Assembly (NCBI GenBank): GCA_025869455.1
Contig: JAOZVT010000337.1
Span: 1-13,232 of the forward strand
Length of the DNA: 13,232 nucleotides
Origin: Prosthecobacter sp.
Lineage (GTDB): Bacteria; Verrucomicrobiota; Verrucomicrobiia; Verrucomicrobiales; Verrucomicrobiaceae
Reading direction: 5' to 3'
The notes under the pieces are model-generated. The model was not told where the DNA came from. It ran no database searches and saw nothing but the letters and a program-made list of their open reading frames with translations. The translations under genes were made by a program, and so were the position numbers. Shown here piece after piece: positions 6,571 to 12,466 of the stretch (position 1 is its first letter; every line of letters begins with the position of its first letter).

Positions 6571-7256
6571 GCCAGTTCCGCACGTTTATTCTCGCCCTAA
6601 TCGCTAGCTTTGGTCTTCCTTGGCTTTGCCTGATCGTTATTCCAGCGATCAAATATCAAGCTTTGACCCAAGTCGCCTACGATAAGGACAAAGATGGTAT
6701 TGAAGGACTCTACCCACCTGCACCAATCAATCGCCAAGGCCAACTGGTCTATGCCCGCGAAGGTTGCGTCCAGTGCCACACCCAGATGATCCGCCCGACT
6801 CAGCTCGCTCTCGATGGCTGGCGCAAAGGTTGGGGTGAAGACCAGGAAGCTCGTCCTGCTGAAGCTACCCGCTCCAACACGCTGCGTGACTACCTGGGCG
6901 AACCTTACGCCTTCCTTGGCGTTCAGCGGAGTGGCCCAGACTTAGCCAACTACGGCTGGCGCGCCCCTGATCGTGCGACCATCCACCAGATGCTGTTTGC
7001 TCCCAAATCGCTTCACGACTGGTCTAATATGCCTTCCTTTGCTCACCTTTATACGGTGCGCCTCGCCCAAGGCCCTGTTTCTGACAAAGCTCTGAAACTC
7101 CCCAAGAAATTTGCGGTCAAAGAAGGTTACGAAGTGATCCCAACTCCTGAAGCTGAGAATCTGGTGAACTACCTTCTCTCCCTCAAAAAAGCTTATCCCG
7201 TCCCTGGTGAATCCACCGCTGTCGCAGCTGCCCCCGCAGCCGAAGCTAAGAAATAA
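6567..7256 (+). CDS. ccoO: CcoO-like monohaem cytochrome c (cbb3 oxidase subunit II-like)
   Basis: A 229-residue protein with an N-terminal TM anchor (about 7-28) and a periplasmic cytochrome c domain. The signature YAREGCVQCHTQMIRP is close to the canonical CcoO haem site (C67, C70, H71). RSGPDLANYG (121-130) and NMPSF (M154, probable axial Met) also match CcoO. In cbb3 oxidases CcoO binds CcoN and passes electrons from CcoP to the low-spin haem b; here its CcoN partner lacks a complete site for that haem. The start overlaps the upstream stop by four bases (ATGA), so equimolar production with the CcoN-like protein is likely. The C-terminus is an Ala-rich low-complexity tail (217-229). I use the symbol for family membership only. 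Confidence 0.86.
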   Translation: MSQFRTFILALIASFGLPWLCLIVIPAIKYQALTQVAYDKDKDGIEGLYPPAPINRQGQLVYAREGCVQCHTQMIRPTQLALDGWRKGWGEDQEARPAEATRSNTLRDYLGEPYAFLGVQRSGPDLANYGWRAPDRATIHQMLFAPKSLHDWSNMPSFAHLYTVRLAQGPVSDKALKLPKKFAVKEGYEVIPTPEAENLVNYLLSLKKAYPVPGESTAVAAAPAAEAKK

Positions 7257-7282
7257 CCACGGAACTCTCGCGACCCCCACCC

Positions 7283-8002
7283 ATGAGTGCTCCCTCCTCT
7301 TTCCCAAATCCCGACAGCAATGATCTGGACCGCCTCCACGCTGCTGTGAAGCGCGAAAAAGCTGATCTTGCTCCAGGCCAGGAACCTGCCCCCATGTGGG
7401 TCATCTTCCTGTTCATGATCATCGCCATCGTTGCCGGCGGTCAGCTTGGTCCCATGACTGGCAGCTTCAGCTTCAATATCAGCAATCCCTTCTCCACAGG
7501 CCAATCGGGTGACCCTCGTCCCGGAAATGAAGGTGCTGGTGCTGCGGCTGATCCTTTCCAAACGGCTATGAAAAAAGGTTCCAGCGGCTACGCCGTTTGC
7601 GGTGGTTGCCATCAGGGCAGCGGCATGGGTCTCCCAGGCCAGTATCCGCCCCTCGCAGGGTCTGAGTGGGTTCTTGGTGGAACAGAGCGACTCATTCGCG
7701 TGGTCCAGCACGGCTTAGTTGGGCAGGTCACCGTGAAAGGTCAAAACTACAATTTCCCAGGTGGGATGCAGCCCTTCGGCGCAGCCATGTCTGCTGGAGA
7801 TTTGGCCAATGTGCTGACTTTCATCCGCAATTCCTGGGGCAACGAAGCCCACATGATCACCAAGGAAATGGTCGAAAAAGTGCGTGCTGACGAAAAACGC
7901 GCCACCCAATGGACCATGTCTGATCTGGAAGCTTTCAAAGACAAGGACGTTCCTGGGGAAATTCCTGCTGGCCCAGGTGCCACAGCTGCTGCTGCCAAGT
8001 AA
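7283..8002 (+). CDS. Membrane-anchored monohaem cytochrome c in the CcoP position
   Basis: A 239-residue protein with an N-terminal cytoplasmic segment, one TM helix (about 37-58) and a class I cytochrome c domain. The haem site is CGGCH (C106, C109, H110), and M162 in GGMQPFG is the likely axial Met. The following helix LANVLTFIRNSWGNEAH (174-190) is typical of c-type domains in oxidases. Canonical CcoP carries two haems in about 300 residues; only one CxxCH is present here. Residues 191-225 form a charged helical extension and 226-239 an Ala-rich tail. It lies 26 bp after the CcoO-like gene and is the last gene before a 292-bp gap. It may relay electrons from the cbb3-like module to the CuA site of the aa3-type oxidase encoded downstream (inference). 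Confidence 0.83.
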   Translation: MSAPSSFPNPDSNDLDRLHAAVKREKADLAPGQEPAPMWVIFLFMIIAIVAGGQLGPMTGSFSFNISNPFSTGQSGDPRPGNEGAGAAADPFQTAMKKGSSGYAVCGGCHQGSGMGLPGQYPPLAGSEWVLGGTERLIRVVQHGLVGQVTVKGQNYNFPGGMQPFGAAMSAGDLANVLTFIRNSWGNEAHMITKEMVEKVRADEKRATQWTMSDLEAFKDKDVPGEIPAGPGATAAAAK

Positions 8003-8294
8003 CAGAGATTCAAAAAACTTCATGTATCGCATCAGGCAATCCTTTCCCTGCAAGGCTTCATTCGAAGCCTTTTCAGAGGCTTTGCCTAGCTTCCTGAAGC
8101 CCCGTCCTAGCCCAGTGGCCCAAACCAGCTCGGTCCATCACCATTCCTGGAGTCAATTCCCACACCTGACTCTTACCCAAAAAACACCTCATTTCTCGAA
8201 TTCCATTTCGGTTGTGACTTCGTTTTTGTTTGTTTAGCCCACGTCTTTCTTCGCCTTAGCCACGTATTTTTCAGGTTCTTTTTCATTCCATCTT
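8003..8294 (+). other. Intergenic gap between the cbb3-like set and ctaD
   Basis: No coding sequence is supported in this 292-bp stretch. The first part carries a hairpin (annotated separately) and further GGCTT and GAAGCC copies at 8079-8083 and 8096-8101 that could form alternative stems. From about 8150 to the ctaD start the strand is pyrimidine-rich with long T runs and no ribosome-binding motif. I see no convincing -35/-10 pair. A lone TGTGA at 8213-8217 has no matching second half. A ctaD promoter here is plausible from position only. Confidence 0.5.
8052..8074 (+). terminator. 8-bp hairpin with short T-run after the cytochrome c gene
   Basis: AAGGCTTC (8052-8059) and GAAGCCTT (8064-8071) pair perfectly around an ATTC loop, followed by TT and then C. 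This is a compact stem, 50 nt after the stop, with a short U-tract. It is consistent with a partial terminator or an mRNA-stabilising hairpin that sets the level of the downstream oxidase genes. Confidence 0.45.
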
Positions 8295-10247
8295 ATGAGC
8301 GCCGCAGCCACCACCCACGATCACTCCCATGGAGCAGATCACGCGCATGACCACCACGAGCCAGGATTCTTCGGCAAATACATCTTTTCCTGTGACCACA
8401 AGGTCATTGGTGTTCAGTATGGCATGAGCGGCCTGCTATTCTTGCTTCTGGGCTTCTTCTTGATGTTGCTCATGCGTTGGAGCATCGCCTTCCCTGGGCA
8501 GGCTGTTCCTGGTTTGGAGTTTGTCCAAAGCATCCCCCTCATTGGCCCCCTCTTTCATGAAGCCATTGGCCGCTGGGCTCCTGGTGGTGTGGTGAATGGT
8601 GAACTCTACAACATGCTTGGTGCCATGCATGGTACTATCATGGTGTTCCTCGGCATTGTGCCCCTTGGGTTTGCTGGTTTCGTTAATTACGTGATGCCTC
8701 TGCAAATCGGCACCATCGACATGGCTTTCCCGAAACTGAATATGTGGAGCTTCTGGCTCTTCTTTGTCAGCGGCGTTCTGATGTTGGCCAGCTTCTTCGT
8801 TGGCACTGGCGCAGTCCAGACGGGTTGGACAATGTATTCTCCTCTGGCCTCGACCACCAACATGGCGGTGACCAACATCTGGATGCATGGTCACACGTGG
8901 TGGCTCACGGCGATGGTTTTCAACATCTCCGCTTCTCTCCTTGGTTCCGTGAACGTGATCACCACCGTGATCAACCTCCGCGCTAAAGGCATGACCTGGA
9001 TGCGCATGCCATTCTTCTGCTGGGCCATGTTCGTGACCAGCTTTTTGCTCCTTCTGGCTTTCCCTCCTCTTGAAGTGGCTGCTCTCCTCCAGTTAGTGGA
9101 CCGCGTCTTCGGAGCCAGCTTCTTCCTCCCTTCAGGTTTGATGGAAGGTGGTCAACATTTGGACATCTCTGGTGGTGGTAGCCCCCTCCTTTATCAGCAC
9201 TTGTTCTGGTTCCTTGCACACCCTGAAGTGTACGTCTTGATCCTTCCTGCCTTCGCCATCTTGGCAGAAGTTATCCCGGCCAACACTCGTCGCCCTCTAT
9301 GGGGGTACAAGTCCATGGTCTATGCAGCCCTGACACTTGGTTTCCTGAGCTTCCTCGTCTGGGCTCACCACATGTATCTGACTGGCATGGGCACCATGAT
9401 GTCCACCTACTTCCAGATCACCACCGTACTTATCTCCGTGCCATCAGTGATTCTTCTCACGGGTCTCATGATTTCTCTTTGGGGCGGCTCTATCCGCTTC
9501 AATCCGCAGATGTTGTTCGCCTCGGCTTTCTTGCCCATGTTCGGTATCGGTGGTCTCACCGGACTTCCCCTCGCCTTCACCTTCATTGACTTGGCGCTGC
9601 ATGATACTTACTACGTGATTGGTCACTTCCACTACGTCGTCGCACCGGGCACCATCTTCGCCCTCTTCGCTGGTGTCTATCATTGGTATCCAAAGATCAC
9701 CGGGCGCACCATGAATGACTTCCTGGGTAAGCTGCACTTCTGGCCTTCCCTTCTCGGAATGAACCTCATCTTTGCTCCAATGTTTATTCAGGGCATGGGT
9801 GGTTTCCACCGCCGTTGGTATGATGGTGGTAAGTATTTCGAGCAGACAAGTGGTGCTTCCAACTGGATCACCGAGCTTAGCTCCAACATCTTTGGCCTCT
9901 TCGGCATGGACGTCCCGAATAGCCTTCTGGGCCTGAACGTCCTCATGTCCGTCGGTGCCTTCATCCTTGCCCTCGGCCAGGTTCCTTTCATTCTGAACGT
10001 CTTCCTCAGCATCAAAGGTGGGAAAAAGATCACTAGCGACAATCCTTGGGGCTGCACCACCCTGGAATGGGCCACCCCGACGCCACCTCCTCATGGTAAC
10101 TTTACCTTCGAGCCTGTCGCAGTTCGTGGACCTTATGAATACAGCGTTCCTGGTTGCTCCCAAGACTTCCTACCCCAGTGGGAAACAGAGCCCGGTAAAG
10201 CCGCCACCGCCCCAGCTTCCACTCCTGCACCAGCCGCTCATCATTGA
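8295..10247 (+). CDS. ctaD: Cytochrome c oxidase subunit I (aa3/caa3-type, A1-like)
   Basis: The 650-residue, 12-TM catalytic subunit of a proton-pumping haem-copper oxidase. All redox ligands are present: H112 and H446 for low-spin haem a, H444 for haem a3 (GHFHYV), and H309, H358 and H359 for CuB, with Y313 of HPEVY as the cross-linked tyrosine. The D-channel is recognisable: N131, D142 and N149, ending at E311, the glutamate that marks A1-type enzymes. The Arg pair above the haem propionates is R506-R507. An oddity is the K-channel lysine: the block that normally reads PTGIKIF is PSVILLT here, with L387 at the Lys position and no gap before WGGSI. The N-terminus (8-21) is a His-rich stretch with seven His, and the C-terminus (575-650) is a long soluble tail ending in Ala/Pro and HH. 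There is no Shine-Dalgarno at the ATG at 8295. Confidence 0.95.
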   Translation: MSAAATTHDHSHGADHAHDHHEPGFFGKYIFSCDHKVIGVQYGMSGLLFLLLGFFLMLLMRWSIAFPGQAVPGLEFVQSIPLIGPLFHEAIGRWAPGGVVNGELYNMLGAMHGTIMVFLGIVPLGFAGFVNYVMPLQIGTIDMAFPKLNMWSFWLFFVSGVLMLASFFVGTGAVQTGWTMYSPLASTTNMAVTNIWMHGHTWWLTAMVFNISASLLGSVNVITTVINLRAKGMTWMRMPFFCWAMFVTSFLLLLAFPPLEVAALLQLVDRVFGASFFLPSGLMEGGQHLDISGGGSPLLYQHLFWFLAHPEVYVLILPAFAILAEVIPANTRRPLWGYKSMVYAALTLGFLSFLVWAHHMYLTGMGTMMSTYFQITTVLISVPSVILLTGLMISLWGGSIRFNPQMLFASAFLPMFGIGGLTGLPLAFTFIDLALHDTYYVIGHFHYVVAPGTIFALFAGVYHWYPKITGRTMNDFLGKLHFWPSLLGMNLIFAPMFIQGMGGFHRRWYDGGKYFEQTSGASNWITELSSNIFGLFGMDVPNSLLGLNVLMSVGAFILALGQVPFILNVFLSIKGGKKITSDNPWGCTTLEWATPTPPPHGNFTFEPVAVRGPYEYSVPGCSQDFLPQWETEPGKAATAPASTPAPAAHH

Positions 10248-10248
10248 T

Positions 10249-10277
10249 CTGAGCTGAGAACTGAACACTGAGCACTC
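10249..10277 (+). repeat. Degenerate heptamer tandem repeat between ctaD and ctaE
   Basis: After the ctaD stop the spacer reads CTGAG followed by CTGAGAA (10254-10260), CTGAACA (10261-10267), CTGAGCA (10268-10274) and CTC. These are three imperfect seven-base units of the form CTGARMA. Similar short heptamer repeats are known in intergenic DNA of several bacterial phyla, but the copy number here is small and no function is evident. Confidence 0.45.
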
Positions 10278-10284
10278 TTTCGCA

Positions 10285-11643
10285 ATGGACATCCCTTATA
10301 CAGTTACCGCCCGCCCAGACACGGGTCTCTATAATGCCAAGGTCGGCATCTGGCTCTTCCTCGCTTCTGAGGTGATGCTTTTCGGCGGCCTTTTCTCTTC
10401 CTACATCTTCCTGCGTGTGGGAGCCGACTATCATTGGCCCGTCCACGAATTGAACGTCACCCTAGGATTTGTGAACACTCTGGTGCTCATCTTTTCTTCC
10501 GTGACTGTCCTCCTTGCTTGGGCCAACCTCAAGCTACGAAAAATTGGTCAATTTAAGATGTATCTGGCCATCACGATCCTCTGCGCCCTGACTTTCATGG
10601 TCATCAAGAGCTTTGAGTATCGCGCTAAGTTCAGTCACTACGCGGTCAAGCTCACGGACGGCACCTTCCTCACGGGTCACTTGGAAGATGGCTACGAAAT
10701 CAAATTTGGCGAAGCCTCCAAGTTCACCCTCACCATTTATGCACAAAATTCAGGCATTAAAGCTGACCCCGTTAACTACGTACTGCCGCTGATCGAAGGT
10801 GAAGCTCCCAAATTCAAGACTGAAGCGGGCGATGAGATCACTCTGACAAAGGCTACATTTCAAGAGCTCCAAAAAGACGCCCTGGTTAAAGCTGAGAAAG
10901 CTGGAAAAAGCACTGGCACGATCAAACTAACAGCACTCACACCTGTTACAATCCACGCCAAGCCTTCCAAAATCCTCAATTACACAGACACTACCATTAG
11001 CTTCCTTGATGGCACTGTGGCTGAAGGAAAGCTGCTGGATGATAAAATGACGCTTACAGTTGATGGTGTGGACGCTCGCTCCGTGCCAGATGCAGAGAAC
11101 TCCCTGGCCTGGAACAACCATTACCTGGGTGAGAGCTGGAAGAAAGCCTTCATCGCCAATCGCGATCACGCCGAAGAGGAATTCAAAACGAAGTATCCTA
11201 GCCGTGACCCGCTGAAAAGTGCCACTCACCAAAAAGAAGCCTATTACCTCCACATCGAAAGCTCCACCCCACCAGCAGCAGAGGGTGAAGCTCATGGAGA
11301 GGGCCACAAGGCTGAAGCCAAGATGGAAGAACATAGTGAGGCTCACGCTGAACACAGCGGCCACGGCCCGAAAGTGACGCTGGAAAAGAAGGACATCGCT
11401 TTCTGGTCCAATTACACGCCAAAACTGAACACTTACTACGCCATCTACTTCACCCTCACAGGTCTGCATGGTCTGCATGTGGTGGGTGGTGCCATTGTCT
11501 TGACTTACTTCCTGCTTTTTGATGGCAAAATGCTCCGTGAAGATCCTGAGCGCCTCGCGAATCGCGTCGAAGTCGGTGGCCTTTTCTGGCACTTCGTTGA
11601 CCTTGTTTGGATCTTCCTCTTCCCCCTCCTGTATCTCCTTTAA
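10285..11643 (+). CDS. ctaE: Cytochrome c oxidase subunit III with a ~265-residue periplasmic insertion
   Basis: A 452-residue protein, whereas bacterial five-TM subunit III proteins are usually about 200 residues. The family core is split. TM1 (about 20-44, with WLFLASEVMLFGG), TM2 (59-80) and TM3 (91-112, ending in FEY) come first; TM4 (384-411, TLTGLHGLHVVGG) and TM5 (432-452, FWHFVDLVWIFLFPLLYLL) come after an insertion at about 116-380. By the subunit III topology this loop faces the periplasm. The insertion has beta-strand-like parts with a repeated DGT-x3-G-x-L motif (residues 125-133 and 242-250), a helical part (271-305), and a His/Glu-rich strip at 333-362 with six His. Subunit III stabilises the catalytic core and D-channel uptake; the insertion's role is unknown. 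It lies 37 bp after ctaD with no Shine-Dalgarno. Confidence 0.93.
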   Translation: MDIPYTVTARPDTGLYNAKVGIWLFLASEVMLFGGLFSSYIFLRVGADYHWPVHELNVTLGFVNTLVLIFSSVTVLLAWANLKLRKIGQFKMYLAITILCALTFMVIKSFEYRAKFSHYAVKLTDGTFLTGHLEDGYEIKFGEASKFTLTIYAQNSGIKADPVNYVLPLIEGEAPKFKTEAGDEITLTKATFQELQKDALVKAEKAGKSTGTIKLTALTPVTIHAKPSKILNYTDTTISFLDGTVAEGKLLDDKMTLTVDGVDARSVPDAENSLAWNNHYLGESWKKAFIANRDHAEEEFKTKYPSRDPLKSATHQKEAYYLHIESSTPPAAEGEAHGEGHKAEAKMEEHSEAHAEHSGHGPKVTLEKKDIAFWSNYTPKLNTYYAIYFTLTGLHGLHVVGGAIVLTYFLLFDGKMLREDPERLANRVEVGGLFWHFVDLVWIFLFPLLYLL

Positions 11644-11682
11644 GCGCAGGCCTCCGTTTCGAATTCTTACCCTTTCTATCTT

Positions 11683-12009
11683 ATGGCCGACAGTCCTGAA
11701 GAAATCTACAAATCGATCAAGAAGATCAAAATCGTTGGTCTCCTCCTTGGTGTTTTTACTATTGCGACGGTGCTTCTCTCCTTCTGGGAGTTGCCAACTC
11801 ACAGTCTGAATATTCTGGTAGGCATGATCTTGGCGACTTTCAAAGCTGGCCTTGTGGCTCTGATTTTCATGCACTTAAATCATGAATCGAAGATGATTTA
11901 CAAAATCCTCGCCTTCACGATAGCCTTAGCCTTCGCATTGTTCTTCCTGTTCGTATTCTCTGCGCACGATCCTCTGGTCTTCAGTGGACTTTACGATAGC
12001 AATCAATAG
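11683..12009 (+). CDS. ctaF: Cytochrome c oxidase subunit IV family protein
   Basis: A 108-residue protein with three TM helices (about 17-36, 42-63 and 72-95). The middle helix and following turn, FKAGLVALIFMHLNHESKMIYK, match the small prokaryotic subunit IV family, in which an FMHL motif precedes a charged turn. This subunit has no cofactor and is thought to stabilise the oxidase. It follows ctaE by 39 bp and precedes two tiny membrane proteins, all probably in one transcript. The ATG at 11683 is preceded by a pyrimidine-rich leader without Shine-Dalgarno. Confidence 0.9.
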   Translation: MADSPEEIYKSIKKIKIVGLLLGVFTIATVLLSFWELPTHSLNILVGMILATFKAGLVALIFMHLNHESKMIYKILAFTIALAFALFFLFVFSAHDPLVFSGLYDSNQ

Positions 12010-12028
12010 CCCCTAACTTTCGACGGTT

Positions 12029-12235
12029 ATGTCTCTCAAGCACTTCCACATCGTTTTCCTTTTTTTCGCCATCCTCGGTGACCTGGGATTTTGGCTGTGG
12101 ACGCGCATGCTGCCAGAGCAGGCTGAGTCTCTGGGAGTCAGCGGTCTAGGTATCTTTGCAGGTTGGTTGAGCATAGTCATGACCGCCTATGGAGTTTGGT
12201 ACGTCTTCAAAAAAAGCCGCACCATCATCGTCTAA
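12029..12235 (+). CDS. Small two-TM membrane protein of the cox operon
   Basis: A 68-residue protein with two TM helices (about 6-25 and 38-60) and a basic C-terminus (KKSR). The opening MSLKHFHIVF resembles short uncharacterised proteins found beside oxidase subunits in Acidobacteria and PVC bacteria (recalled, not searched). The intact frame, 19-20 bp spacing on both sides and membrane-like composition make it a real gene. It has two His near the N-terminus (H5, H7) but no Cys. It probably acts as an accessory or assembly subunit; nothing in the sequence fixes the role. Confidence 0.78.
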   Translation: MSLKHFHIVFLFFAILGDLGFWLWTRMLPEQAESLGVSGLGIFAGWLSIVMTAYGVWYVFKKSRTIIV

Positions 12236-12254
12236 CGTTAACTTTTGATTCACC

Positions 12255-12446
12255 GTGAACGCCTTCTTCTTTCAACTTGCTTGCGCCACCTGCCGACCTG
12301 ACCCAGGCAGTCTCATGGCTCAGGCTCAAGACACCGCCGTGCTCGTCATGCTTGGTTTCCTGACGATTGGAATGGCTTTCGTCGGTCTCATTTTCTTCAA
12401 TTTTGCCCGCAAACAAAGTCGCCTCTCACCTGAGGCCCCGCTTTAA
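12255..12446 (+). CDS. Tiny single-TM protein with an N-terminal CxxC motif
   Basis: A 63-residue protein starting at GTG 12255, which gives even 19-20 bp spacing to its neighbours; the next in-frame ATG (12315) would remove the cysteines. The N-terminus carries LACATCRPDPGS with C10 and C13, followed by one TM helix (about 27-50) and a basic end (ARKQSR). The positive-inside rule puts the C-terminus in the cytoplasm and the CxxC pair at the periplasmic face. A pair there could bind copper or do thiol chemistry, which would suit CuA assembly of the subunit II encoded next, but that is inference. A lipoprotein reading (LAC) is less likely because there is no charged n-region. Confidence 0.72.
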   Translation: MNAFFFQLACATCRPDPGSLMAQAQDTAVLVMLGFLTIGMAFVGLIFFNFARKQSRLSPEAPL

Positions 12447-12466
12447 TCTTCCCCCTGTAATTACTC

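Noticed and set aside
8213..8228. A third CRP/FNR site before ctaD
   Set aside because: Only the TGTGA half is present; the position of the second half is a T-run.
9444..10163. Minus-strand open frame of 239 codons opposite ctaD
   Set aside because: It is antisense to highly conserved subunit I motifs (HxH region) and its translation is a charged, non-family sequence.
10927..11874. Long minus-strand open frame of 315 codons opposite ctaE and ctaF
   Set aside because: It lies antisense to clear conserved oxidase genes, its translation has no recognisable domain, and such shadow frames are expected opposite biased coding sequence.
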